DNA of 39,866 nt. It comes from J038 sp036734085 (GTDB taxonomy: Bacteria > Chloroflexota > Anaerolineae > Aggregatilineales > Phototrophicaceae). Both the position numbers and the translations under genes were made by a program. Each line of letters opens with the position of its first letter. The first letter of the stretch is position 1. Location of the stretch: NCBI GenBank assembly GCA_036734085.1, contig DAIMZF010000020.1:1-39866 (forward strand), read 5' to 3'. Under the pieces are notes generated by a model. It made no database searches. It was not told the DNA's origin and saw only the letters and a program-made list of their open reading frames with translations. Below, piece after piece: positions 15,515 to 24,462 of this stretch.

Positions 15515-17077
15515 ATGACCGACTCTCCGGCGGTGCTAGAAGCACGCGGCCTCACCAAGAGTTTTCCCGGTGTGCTTGCCAACGACCACATCGACCTGAC
15601 GTTACATCAAGGGCAGGTGTTGGGCTTATTGGGGGAAAACGGCGCGGGGAAATCCACGCTGATGAACATGATTTACGGCCTCTATAGCCCGGATGAGGGC
15701 GAGATTTTAGTAAACGGGCAACCCGTCCACATTAAAGACCCCAATGATGCCATCCGGCTGGGTATTGGCATGGTGCATCAGCACTTCCAGCTTGTGCCCG
15801 TGCTGACCGTGACTGAGAACATTATGCTCGGTACGGAATCCGTGCGTGGGCCGTTTTTGGATCGGCGCAAGGCACGCAAGCGCATTCTGGAAATCTCCAA
15901 ACAGTACGGGCTAACCATCAACCCGGATGCAACCGTTCAGGATTTATCCGTCGGGGTGCAACAGCGTGTAGAGATTGTCAAGGCGCTGTACCGTGACGCG
16001 AAAATACTCATCCTGGATGAGCCAACCGCCGTATTGACTCCACAAGAGACTGAAGGCTTGTTTGAGGTAATGCAATCGCTGTTGGCGCGTGGAGTCAGCA
16101 TTATCTTCATCAGCCATAAGCTTAAAGAAGTCTTGCGTATCTGTGACCATATCGTTGTTCTACGGCATGGCAAGGTGGTAGGCGAAGCCGACCCCAAACA
16201 ATCCACACAAGCGTCGTTAGCGTCGATGATGGTAGGGCGTGATGTTCTGCTACAGGTGGATAAAACGCTCGCGCAACCCGGTGAACCGATTCTCAGCATC
16301 CGCGATTTAACCGCGCTGGATGACCGCAATCTGCCCGCCGTGAAGAACATCTCGTTAGATGTCCATGCGGGGGAGATTATGGGGATTGCGGGGGTGCAGG
16401 GCAACGGCCAGACAGAACTGGTGGAGGCGATTACGGGCTTAAGATTGGTGGTGGAAGGTGTGGTGCTCATCGACGGGCAGGATGTGACGCACTTCTCCCC
16501 GCGCCGTGTGACGGAAGCGGGTGTGTCTCATGTGCCGGAAGACCGCCAGAAAAACGGCATGGTCGCTAACTTCCCAATAACGGATAACTTCCGCTTGCAG
16601 ACGTACTACAAACGCCCGTTTGCACGGGGCATTGTCGCGGATGAAAACAACATCAACCGTAACGCGGAAGCACTCGTCGCGGAATATGACGTGCGGACGC
16701 CCGGCGTGATGGTCAACATGGGGTCACTTTCTGGCGGGAATCAGCAAAAAGCGGTGGTCGCACGGGAATTTTCCCGGCCTAGCCGTTTGCTGGTGGTCGC
16801 GCAACCTACACGCGGCGTGGATGTTGGCTCGATTGAATTCATCCACAAGCAAATTGTCAGGATGCGCGATGCAGGCACGGCGGTTCTGCTGGTCAGCACG
16901 GAGTTAGACGAGATTTTATCCCTCTCCGACCGTATCGCGGTGATGTATGCCGGCGAGATTATCGACATTCTGCCTGCCGCCACCGCCGATAGGAAGCACA
17001 TTGGCTTACTGATGGCAGGGGTGAGGGAAACGGTGGAAACAGCACCCGCAACCGCACACACAGAGGACGCACAATGA
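15515..17077 (+). CDS. BMP-type ABC importer, double ATP-binding protein
   Basis: A 520-residue ATPase with two nucleotide-binding halves, as in the sugar and nucleoside importers related to RbsA and Bacillus NupO. The first half is canonical: Walker A GENGAGKST near residue 43, signature LSVGVQQR, Walker B ILILDEPTAVLTP. The second half has the degenerate Walker A GVQGNGQTEL and signature LSGGNQQK, with LLVVAQPTRGVDVGS as its Walker B. This asymmetry is normal for the family. It is the first gene of a three-gene operon, overlapping the next by 4 bases (ATGA). Purine nucleosides or similar compounds are the likely cargo, based on family knowledge only. Confidence 0.95.
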   Translation: MTDSPAVLEARGLTKSFPGVLANDHIDLTLHQGQVLGLLGENGAGKSTLMNMIYGLYSPDEGEILVNGQPVHIKDPNDAIRLGIGMVHQHFQLVPVLTVTENIMLGTESVRGPFLDRRKARKRILEISKQYGLTINPDATVQDLSVGVQQRVEIVKALYRDAKILILDEPTAVLTPQETEGLFEVMQSLLARGVSIIFISHKLKEVLRICDHIVVLRHGKVVGEADPKQSTQASLASMMVGRDVLLQVDKTLAQPGEPILSIRDLTALDDRNLPAVKNISLDVHAGEIMGIAGVQGNGQTELVEAITGLRLVVEGVVLIDGQDVTHFSPRRVTEAGVSHVPEDRQKNGMVANFPITDNFRLQTYYKRPFARGIVADENNINRNAEALVAEYDVRTPGVMVNMGSLSGGNQQKAVVAREFSRPSRLLVVAQPTRGVDVGSIEFIHKQIVRMRDAGTAVLLVSTELDEILSLSDRIAVMYAGEIIDILPAATADRKHIGLLMAGVRETVETAPATAHTEDAQ

Positions 17078-19707
17078 GTGACATCGCACAACCGCTACAG
17101 ACAGGCCAAAGCACCCCGCCGTCGTCACCGCCGGATAGTCCCAAAATTTTAGATGCAGTATGGCGGGCGTGGGCGCGCGTTTCTCCATCATTAGTGCCGT
17201 TTCTTGCTGTTATCACCGCGCTTGTTGCCATCATCCCCTTGATGGTACTCACACAGGGGCGCGGCAACGTGGGGCGCGGGCTGGAAGCCGCAGGACAGGC
17301 TTATGCTGGCCTGCTGGAAGGCTCTTTGGGTCTTGCGTTTAACAATGTCCTCAGCCCGGATGATGTCGGCTTTGTGTTGGAATTTGTGCAGAATAGTAAT
17401 GCAGTAAGCGACACGCGCATCAACGCACAGGGCATTAGCGTGCTTGCGCGCCGCGCACAGGATTTAGCCCTGACCGGGCGCGATAACGTCGCGTACTATG
17501 CCGAAGTAATTGACCGCTATCTAGGCACGGACGCCCTACCGGATAACCTGCGCTTTGACCAACTAGGCGCGGCCATCCCGGATGTGCAACGCACAGGTAC
17601 AGAACGCTTACGCGAATATGGCGAACTGGTGGACGATTGGGGCGCATTAAGCCGGGTGGATGTCCGGCAGTTCGGCGCAATTTATGGTGATTTGACCGAA
17701 CTTGACGAAGAGACACGCTTCTATTTAGAGGCACTGATGCCGGAACTAGCCACTGTTGAAGATGAAGAAATTCTGGGCGCGTTCCAGCTATTGCAGGATT
17801 ACCCCCTCGTACAACTTGTCATCCAGACGCGCAACGTGCGCGAAGGTGAAATCACCGAAGCGGCGCAGGAAATCGGCGTGGAGAACTTAGAGGCGTTCGG
17901 CGGTGTTCTGCTGACATTGGACGAACTGCGGGCGACTGGCCCACTGAACGTTTTTGTTAATCGCTTTGGCCTGCTGGATGACATCGACACTGAAGCGCGG
18001 GCACAGATAGAGCAACTGGTGCCTGCCGCCGTGAATTACAGTGATGACCAACTGATTGACGCTATTCGCCTGCTCCGGGATCGCACGCTGATTCGGTTAA
18101 CACGGGCGCTGGAGCAATTGCGCGTGCTTGACCAACTGGGGCTGGACGCGACCGACGACGCCGCGCAAGCCATCGCCGCGATCCACGTTCTTAGCACCGA
18201 TCGCAGTAACCCCAATGGCATCAGCAATGTGCAACGCCTGTTTGAAGCCGACCAGACGTTTATTGCCGCCGGGATTGCGGAGGATGAAATTCCGCGTTTG
18301 GCGGGTCAACTGCGGCTGGTGGCAAATTTGTATAACGGTGTACTGACCCGCGCCGATGTGGAACGCGCATTGGCCGAAGAACTGCCGTTAGCGATAGAAG
18401 CAAACGCCATCATCCGTCGGCCCAATAGCCAGGTGTTTGTGTTGCAAGACCAGAGCGTGTTCGGCATGATTGAGCGCGAGCGCACCCGCGTGGTGACTTC
18501 CGGTAGTGGTGAAGCACGCACGACTACCACGCAACAGGTCACCGTACCGGATCGATTGTTCATGCGCGTGTTTGACAACTACCTGTTATTTTCCCCTGCC
18601 AGCCTGGAGCAAACAATAACCCGCGCTTTGCCGTTCATCATCGCGGGGCTGGCGGTGGCGTTGGGCTTTAAGGCGGGTTTGTTCAACATCGGCGCGGAAG
18701 GCCAACTCTACATCGGCGCGACATTGGCGGCGTGGTTCGGTTTTAGCCCGTTGTTTGGCAGTCTGCCGGTCTTCCTGCATATCCCTCTGGTGCTGATGGG
18801 GGGGATTATCGGCGGGGCGTTGTGGGGGTTAATACCCGGTATGCTAAAGGCGTATACGGGCGCACACGAGGTCATCAATACCATCATGCTGAACTTTATC
18901 GCCATTCGCCTGACGGACTGGCTGATAAAATCCACCAATCCCATTATTTTAGGCGATCCAGAGGCCAGCGCCCCGCGTACGCCTTTTCTGGCGCTCAATG
19001 CCCGTCTGATTAAGTTCGACCAACTCAGCTTATCCACCTTTGTGATTGCGGCGGTATTGGTGGCGGCCTTTTATATCTTCCTGCGTTACAACAAAATTCA
19101 GCAAAACCCGCGCTATCTCGTCCGTCCGGTGCTGTATGGCGTGATGGTGTTCTTCGGCGGAATCGCGCTCCGTTGGTTGACGGTAGCGGGCAACCTGCAC
19201 ATTGGGCTGGTGGTGATGTTGCTGGCCGTGATTTTTGTCGATTGGTTTCTGGAGCGCACCACCTACGGCTTTGAACTGCGTACCGTCGGCGCGAACGCGG
19301 ACGCCGCCAAATATGCCGGGATGAACGTGCGCCGCAATATCATCATCGCCATGACGTTAAGCGGCGCTTTGGCCGGGCTAGCTGGCATTGTGGAAATCGG
19401 CGGCATCCAGTACAGCATGGAACCCGCGTTTTTCTCCGGCTTGGGCTTTGATGCTATTGCGGTGGCGCTGTTAGCCCGCAACAACCCGCGTAATATGATT
19501 CCGGCGGGCATCCTGTGGGGGGCATTGCTGACAGGCGCGGCGGCGATTCAGATTTATGGTATCCCGATAGATATTATCAAGATTATCCAGGCCTTGATTA
19601 TTATGTTCATCGCGGCAGATGCAATCATCCGCACGATTTACCGCGTGCCGGAAGCGACAGCCGAAGAAAAATCGAAGATGGTCTTCTCAACGGGATGGGG
19701 GTCTTAA
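17074..19707 (+). CDS. BMP-type ABC permease with ~420-residue external insertion
   Basis: An 877-residue permease, more than twice the usual 350. After a first membrane helix (residues about 37-59) and the family segment GRGLEAAGQAYAGLLEGSLG, a hydrophilic, acidic, helix-rich stretch of about 420 residues intervenes. The normal permease core resumes at SLEQTITRALPFIIAGLAVALGFKAGLFNIGAEGQ near residue 509, with the EAA-like core and remaining helices to the end. The insertion follows helix 1 and should lie outside the membrane. It contains two related segments, residues about 201-254 and 296-348, sharing a TEL/LDD-(E/I)D-(E/A)R-LEALMP/IEQLVP-QLLQD/RLLRD pattern. Reading is continuous and no frameshift is seen. 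It may replace or assist a separate binding protein. Confidence 0.92.
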   Translation: MSDIAQPLQTGQSTPPSSPPDSPKILDAVWRAWARVSPSLVPFLAVITALVAIIPLMVLTQGRGNVGRGLEAAGQAYAGLLEGSLGLAFNNVLSPDDVGFVLEFVQNSNAVSDTRINAQGISVLARRAQDLALTGRDNVAYYAEVIDRYLGTDALPDNLRFDQLGAAIPDVQRTGTERLREYGELVDDWGALSRVDVRQFGAIYGDLTELDEETRFYLEALMPELATVEDEEILGAFQLLQDYPLVQLVIQTRNVREGEITEAAQEIGVENLEAFGGVLLTLDELRATGPLNVFVNRFGLLDDIDTEARAQIEQLVPAAVNYSDDQLIDAIRLLRDRTLIRLTRALEQLRVLDQLGLDATDDAAQAIAAIHVLSTDRSNPNGISNVQRLFEADQTFIAAGIAEDEIPRLAGQLRLVANLYNGVLTRADVERALAEELPLAIEANAIIRRPNSQVFVLQDQSVFGMIERERTRVVTSGSGEARTTTTQQVTVPDRLFMRVFDNYLLFSPASLEQTITRALPFIIAGLAVALGFKAGLFNIGAEGQLYIGATLAAWFGFSPLFGSLPVFLHIPLVLMGGIIGGALWGLIPGMLKAYTGAHEVINTIMLNFIAIRLTDWLIKSTNPIILGDPEASAPRTPFLALNARLIKFDQLSLSTFVIAAVLVAAFYIFLRYNKIQQNPRYLVRPVLYGVMVFFGGIALRWLTVAGNLHIGLVVMLLAVIFVDWFLERTTYGFELRTVGANADAAKYAGMNVRRNIIIAMTLSGALAGLAGIVEIGGIQYSMEPAFFSGLGFDAIAVALLARNNPRNMIPAGILWGALLTGAAAIQIYGIPIDIIKIIQALIIMFIAADAIIRTIYRVPEATAEEKSKMVFSTGWGS

Positions 19708-21005
19708 TGGCAAGCATAGCAGTGAGCGCACAAAACGCCGGAACATGGCGTAACTGGTTTAAAATTACCCGCGTGCGGGTGTTCTCGGTGGTGTTTATCC
19801 TGGCGGGTGCGGCGATGTTGTTCCACACGCCCAGCGTCATTCCCGGCGATTTCCTCTCCACCCTGCGCTTTCCGCATCGCGGCGGTAATCTGGGCTTTGA
19901 CCTGGCGATTCCGTCCGTGCCGTATGCGCTGATTGTCGGCGTGTTGTATCTGGGGGGCGGGCTGTTTGGCTTGTTCGCGCCGGAGCGACTTAACCGTGTT
20001 AAAACAGGTTGGCTCATCCTGAATGGTGTGTTGATCATCCCTACGGTGATGGTGCTGGCGGCGGCAGGCAAGACCACGAATATGGTCTCCATGCTGGGCG
20101 CGAGCTTCCGTTTGGCGACGCCCATTATCATCGGCGCGATGGCCGGAATATGGTGTGAACGTGCGGGCGTGGTTAACATCGCTATAGAGGGCATGATGTT
20201 GACGGCGGCGTGCTTCGGCCTGGTGGCCTACACCTATGTGGCGATTAACAATCCCGGCCCGGTGGGGCAATGGATTGGCATTGGCGTGGCGATGCTTTCC
20301 GGCGGGACGATGGCGCTACTCCATGCCTGGCTCTCGGTCACATTTAAGACAGACCAGATTATTAGCGGCACGGTCATTAACATCTTTGCACTGGGCATTA
20401 CCGCCTTTGCCCGTACAGAGCTACTCATCAATGCGGATGCCTCCGTGCCGACCCTGCGCGAATTCGCTATCCCGGTGCTGTCTACCTTGCCGATTGTGGG
20501 CGAAGTGTTGTTCACCGGCAAACCAGTTTTCTTTACGATGTTCCTGATTGTGATAGGCACGCATGTGATGTTGTACTACACCCGTTGGGGCTTGCGTACC
20601 CGCGCCGTAGGGGAAAACCCGCACGCGGCGGATACGCTCGGCATCAATGTGACGCGCAACCGTTACATTAATGTGGTGATTGGTGGTCTCATCGCGGGGT
20701 TGGCGGGGGCATGGTTTACGATTGAAACAGCAGGCACCTTCCGCGAGGCCATTACATCCGGCGCTGGTTTTATTGCACTGGCCGCCATGATCTTCGGCAA
20801 ATGGACGCCAGTAGGCGCGGCGGCAGGGGGCTTGTTGTTTGGCTTTTCTCAGGCGTTGGATACCCGCTTTCAATTTCTGGAAGTGGGCGTTCCGGTTCAG
20901 TTTGTGCAGATGACACCCTACATCGTCACGATGGTGGTCTTGGCTGGGCTGGTGGGGCGGGCTATCCCGCCGAAAGCGGTGGGGCAACCTTACAGCAAGG
21001 AATAA
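19707..21005 (+). CDS. BMP-type ABC permease, second subunit
   Basis: A 432-residue membrane protein. The last 310 residues match the usual permease of nucleoside-type importers (LGASFRLATPIIIGAMAGIWCERAGVVNIAIEGMML; WGLRTRAVGENPHAADTLGINV; GFIALAAMIFGKWTPVGA). The N-terminal 120 residues add about three extra membrane helices (VVFILAGAAMLF; YALIVGVLYLGGGLFGLF; WLILNGVLIIPTVMVL) that the family normally lacks. The start ATG at 19707 overlaps the stop codon of the first permease by one base (TAATG). An in-frame ATG at 19695 is an alternative. The gene is followed by a terminator, so the operon has no binding-protein gene. Confidence 0.93.
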   Translation: MASIAVSAQNAGTWRNWFKITRVRVFSVVFILAGAAMLFHTPSVIPGDFLSTLRFPHRGGNLGFDLAIPSVPYALIVGVLYLGGGLFGLFAPERLNRVKTGWLILNGVLIIPTVMVLAAAGKTTNMVSMLGASFRLATPIIIGAMAGIWCERAGVVNIAIEGMMLTAACFGLVAYTYVAINNPGPVGQWIGIGVAMLSGGTMALLHAWLSVTFKTDQIISGTVINIFALGITAFARTELLINADASVPTLREFAIPVLSTLPIVGEVLFTGKPVFFTMFLIVIGTHVMLYYTRWGLRTRAVGENPHAADTLGINVTRNRYINVVIGGLIAGLAGAWFTIETAGTFREAITSGAGFIALAAMIFGKWTPVGAAAGGLLFGFSQALDTRFQFLEVGVPVQFVQMTPYIVTMVVLAGLVGRAIPPKAVGQPYSKE

Positions 21006-21042
21006 AACACAGACGACAGGGATTCATTTCATTCATTCAGGC

Positions 21043-21072
21043 AAGGGCTGGCGGATGTGTCAGCCCTTTTTA
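21043..21072 (+). terminator. Terminator of the ABC importer operon
   Basis: A perfect 8-bp stem AAGGGCTG (21043-21050) and CAGCCCTT (21061-21068) has a 10-base loop and is followed by TTTAT. It reaches into the 3' end of the convergent sensor kinase gene. Confidence 0.82.
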
Positions 21073-22191
21073 TGTCGGGATGACCAGCACAACCGTCGTG
21101 CCGACCCCTACCGCGCTGGTGATTTCCAGCGTGCCGCTATGCAGGCGAGCGCGTTCGTGCATATTCCGCACGCCGAGTCCGTCTTTGTCTTTTAAGGCGC
21201 GCTCGTCAAAGCCTGCGCCATCGTCCGTCATCACAAACTTAAGGTGGTCGGGGTAGTGCCACGCGCTAATCGTCACGGAACAAGCCCCCGCATGACGCAC
21301 CACATTACTCAACCCTTCGCGGATAATCATAGCCACCGATTCGGCGTCTTCCTGGCTGAGTGGCACGGCTCTATCCGGCGCGTTGATGACAATTTTCATC
21401 TCCGACGGGATGTATAGATTACTGGCGACATTTTCCAGCATGGTGCGGTATGTCAGCACGGATTGTTGACGGTGGCGCAGGTTCATGATGTAATCGCGGA
21501 TTTCTTCAATCACCGTATTCAGGCCATCAATCACAGGTTGAAACGTGCCCGGCGGTGCATCAACCTGCTTACGGATGAGGTCTACATGCATACCGAGCGC
21601 ATAAAGTGATTGAATAATGCCATCGTGCAGTGCCATGCCGATGCGCTGGCGTTCTTCGAGCAGGGTAAGCTGATGGTTTTTATCCCGCAATTGCACCCCG
21701 GCGATGGCTAATGCGGTGTATCCGGCCATTGTTTCGACCAGCCATTGATCGCTCTGTGTGAAGGGTTGGCCGTCGATGCGGTCAGTCAGATATAACATGC
21801 CGAACAATTCATCCCCAACTTGAATCGGCACGCCTAAAAAGCTGTCCATCGGCGGGTGGCCTGCCGGGAAGCCACTGGAACGTGCATCCTGTTGAAGATG
21901 CTCTAAAATGATGGGTTCGCGCTCGTGCATAATTGCGCCCAGTAGCCCGCGCCCTACAGGGGGATGTGCGATACGCTGAATATCTTCCGGGCTGATGCCG
22001 GATACTTTGAAGTGTGTGAGGCCGCCTTCGCCGTCGGGGATGCCTAAAGCCGCGTACCGTGCGCTGATAAGTTCGCGGGTTGCATCCGCAATGCGTTGTA
22101 GCGCCTGCTCGATGGTGTTTGCGCTGGCCGCGTGCATGACCACGCCAACGATTTCCTTTAATTGGGATAGCGGGATGTTGCGATCGGGCAT
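21070..22191 (-). CDS. GAF sensor histidine kinase (DevS-like, HisKA_3)
   Basis: A 373-residue soluble kinase. A GAF domain covers about residues 20-170, with the stretch PPMDSFLGVPIQVGDELFGMLYLTD that closely resembles the GAF domains of mycobacterial DevS/DosT. A HisKA_3 dimerisation helix follows (ERQRIGMALHDGIIQSLYALG) with the phosphorylated His at 189. The ATPase domain has NVVRHAG, DDGAGFD and GLGVRNMHERA. No membrane helix is present. Start 22191 is preferred because GAGGA precedes it. The family normally pairs with a NarL-type regulator, and none is in the window. Whether the GAF domain binds haem is unknown. Confidence 0.92.
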   Translation of the reverse strand: MPDRNIPLSQLKEIVGVVMHAASANTIEQALQRIADATRELISARYAALGIPDGEGGLTHFKVSGISPEDIQRIAHPPVGRGLLGAIMHEREPIILEHLQQDARSSGFPAGHPPMDSFLGVPIQVGDELFGMLYLTDRIDGQPFTQSDQWLVETMAGYTALAIAGVQLRDKNHQLTLLEERQRIGMALHDGIIQSLYALGMHVDLIRKQVDAPPGTFQPVIDGLNTVIEEIRDYIMNLRHRQQSVLTYRTMLENVASNLYIPSEMKIVINAPDRAVPLSQEDAESVAMIIREGLSNVVRHAGACSVTISAWHYPDHLKFVMTDDGAGFDERALKDKDGLGVRNMHERARLHSGTLEITSAVGVGTTVVLVIPT

Positions 22192-22218
22192 GGCTTCCTC
22201 GTAATTCTGTAGCATTTT

Positions 22219-22247
22219 ATTCTACCGCAAAACCATGCCCATGACAT
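22219..22247 (-). promoter_or_regulatory. Possible promoter of the sensor kinase gene
   Basis: On the minus strand ATGTCA (22247-22242), 17 bases, TAGAAT (22224-22219), about 28 bases before the start codon at 22191. This would let the kinase be transcribed apart from the mutase genes upstream. Confidence 0.4.
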
Positions 22248-22275
22248 CTGTCACTCTCCGCGCTGAGGCCTGCCG

Positions 22276-24462
22276 TTAGATAAAGTCCACCAGGCGTTGC
22301 TCCAATTCATCCATTACGCGCAGTGCCGCCACCGGGATCACCGTGCCCGGCCCGAAGATCGCCGCCGCGCCGTTTGCGTACAAAAAGTCGTAATCCTGCG
22401 GCGGAATCACCCCGCCGATGATGACCATAATATCCGGCCTGCCCAGTTGTTCCAGTTCCTTGGCCAACTGCGGCAGGAGCGTTTTATGCCCGGCGGCCAA
22501 TGAAGAAATACCGACCACATGCACATCATTTTCTACGGCTTGTTGCGCGACTTCGCCCGGCGTCTGGAACAACGGCCCGATGTCTACATCAAAGCCTAAA
22601 TCCGCAAAAGCGGTTGCGATGACCTTTGCGCCTCTATCATGGCCGTCCTGCCCCATCTTAGCGACCATCATACGTGGCCTGCGCCCTTCACGCTCCGCGA
22701 AGGCGTCTACCCGTGCGCGGACATCCGCCACTTGCTCACCGTCGCCATATTCCGCCTGATACACGCCACTAATCGCCCGGATGACGGCGCGGTGGCGTCC
22801 CCATACGCTTTCCAGCGCATCGCTGATTTCGCCCAGAGTCGCCCGTGCCCGTGCCGCATCCACCGCACATGCCAGCAGGTTGCCTTCGCCGCTTTCCGCA
22901 CAGATTTTGAGCGCGTCGAGTGTGGCTTGCACCTGCGCCGGGTCGCGCTGTGCCCGTAGTTGGTTCAACCGGGCGATTTGCCCCTCGCGCACGGCGGCGT
23001 TGTCCACATCCAAGATGTCGATGTGTTCTGCTGTTTGCGGACGGTAGGTGTTCACGCCGATGATGACCTCCTGCCCGCTATCAATATGCGCCTGACGCCG
23101 GGCGGCGGCTTCTTCAATCCGCATCTTGGGCAGGCCGGTTTCCAGTGCTTTTGCCATGCCGCCCAGTGCTTCAATCTCCTGAATGTGACTCCATGCCCGT
23201 TTAAGCAGGCCATCCGTCAATGCTTCTACATAAAAGCTCCCGCCCCAGGGGTCAGCAATTGCGGTGATGTCGGTTTCATCCTGCAAGAATAGTTGCGTGT
23301 TGCGCGCAATCCGTGCGGAAAAATCCGTTGGAAGCGCGATAGCTTCGTCCAGCGCGTTGGTGTGTAGCGATTGTGTGTGCCCTAGCGCCGCCGCCATCGC
23401 CTCGATGCACGTCCGCGCCACGTTGTTAAACGGGTCTTGCTCGGTCAGGCTCCAGCCGGAGGTCTGCGAATGGGTACGCAACGCCATAGATTTTGCATCC
23501 TGTGGCTGAAACCCCTTGATGAGCTTCGCCCAAATCATCCGTGCGGAACGCATCTTGGCAATCTCCATGAAGTAGTTCATGCCAATCGCCCAGAAGAACG
23601 ACAGGCGCGGCGCGAATTCGTCAATGCTCATGCCTGTCTGCAAACCAGCGCGGACGTATTCCAGCCCGTCGGCCAGCGTATAGGCCAGTTCAATATCGGC
23701 GGTCGCACCGGCTTCTTGCATGTGATAACCGCTAATGCTGATGCTGTTGAACTTCGGCATATTCTGTGCGGTATAGGCGAAGATGTCGGCAATAATCCGC
23801 ATAGACGGTGTGGGCGGGTAGATGTAGGTATTGCGTACCATATACTCTTTGAGGATGTCATTCTGTATCGTGCCCGTCAGCTTTTCCGGCGCGACGCCTT
23901 GTTCCTCCGCCGCGACGATGTAAAACGCCATAATAGGCAGGACTGCGCCGTTCATCGTCATGGAGACAGACATTTGATCCAACGGGATGCCATCAAACAG
24001 GATTTTCATGTCCTCAATACTGTCGATGGCGACTCCGGCCTTGCCGACATCGCCTTCGACACGGGGGTGGTCGCTGTCGTAGCCGCGATGCGTGGCAAGG
24101 TCAAACGCGACGGAAAGCCCCATTTGCCCGGCGGCCAGGTTGCGTCTATAAAAGGCGTTGCTTTCTTCGGCGGTGCTAAACCCGGCATACTGGCGCACCG
24201 TCCAGGGACGTTGGGCATACATCGCCGGATAGGGGCCGCGTAAGTAGGGCGGGATTCCGGCCACATAGCCGATATGCGGCAAGTTCGCGGATTGTTCCGC
24301 CGTGTAAAGTGGGGCTACATCAATCTGTTCCAGCGTATGCCAGATGAAATCATCGACGCTCTGCCCGGTCTGTTGTTGGATGTGTTCGCACCATTGCGCG
24401 TAAGTCATCTTCGGCGTGTCCGGTGAATAAGGTATTTTTGTAAAATCAGGATTATTCGACAT
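22276..24462 (-). CDS. mutB: Methylmalonyl-CoA mutase, catalytic (large) subunit
   Basis: A 728-residue adenosylcobalamin-dependent mutase that interconverts (R)-methylmalonyl-CoA and succinyl-CoA in propionate metabolism. The N-terminal barrel is well conserved (RPWTVRQYAGFSTAEESNAFYRRNL; GLSVAFDLATHRGYDSDHP; QTSGWSLTEQDPFNN). The C-terminal B12 domain has the DxHxxG motif DGHDRG with the cobalt-ligand histidine at about residue 608, then VGISSLAAGHKTLLPQL and VIIGGVIPPQDYDFL. Length and motifs are typical of an active large subunit. It overlaps the small-subunit gene by 11 bases and is translated after it. No epimerase or MeaB chaperone gene lies nearby. Confidence 0.97.
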   Translation of the reverse strand: MSNNPDFTKIPYSPDTPKMTYAQWCEHIQQQTGQSVDDFIWHTLEQIDVAPLYTAEQSANLPHIGYVAGIPPYLRGPYPAMYAQRPWTVRQYAGFSTAEESNAFYRRNLAAGQMGLSVAFDLATHRGYDSDHPRVEGDVGKAGVAIDSIEDMKILFDGIPLDQMSVSMTMNGAVLPIMAFYIVAAEEQGVAPEKLTGTIQNDILKEYMVRNTYIYPPTPSMRIIADIFAYTAQNMPKFNSISISGYHMQEAGATADIELAYTLADGLEYVRAGLQTGMSIDEFAPRLSFFWAIGMNYFMEIAKMRSARMIWAKLIKGFQPQDAKSMALRTHSQTSGWSLTEQDPFNNVARTCIEAMAAALGHTQSLHTNALDEAIALPTDFSARIARNTQLFLQDETDITAIADPWGGSFYVEALTDGLLKRAWSHIQEIEALGGMAKALETGLPKMRIEEAAARRQAHIDSGQEVIIGVNTYRPQTAEHIDILDVDNAAVREGQIARLNQLRAQRDPAQVQATLDALKICAESGEGNLLACAVDAARARATLGEISDALESVWGRHRAVIRAISGVYQAEYGDGEQVADVRARVDAFAEREGRRPRMMVAKMGQDGHDRGAKVIATAFADLGFDVDIGPLFQTPGEVAQQAVENDVHVVGISSLAAGHKTLLPQLAKELEQLGRPDIMVIIGGVIPPQDYDFLYANGAAAIFGPGTVIPVAALRVMDELEQRLVDFI

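Noticed and set aside
19704..20270. Long open frames antisense to the second ABC permease
   Set aside because: They lie opposite conserved transmembrane coding sequence and read as Arg/His-rich low-complexity protein.
23437..24243. A 268-codon open frame on the plus strand inside the mutase large-subunit gene
   Set aside because: It is antisense to a fully conserved coding region; its translation is rich in His, Arg and Gly and has no domain pattern.
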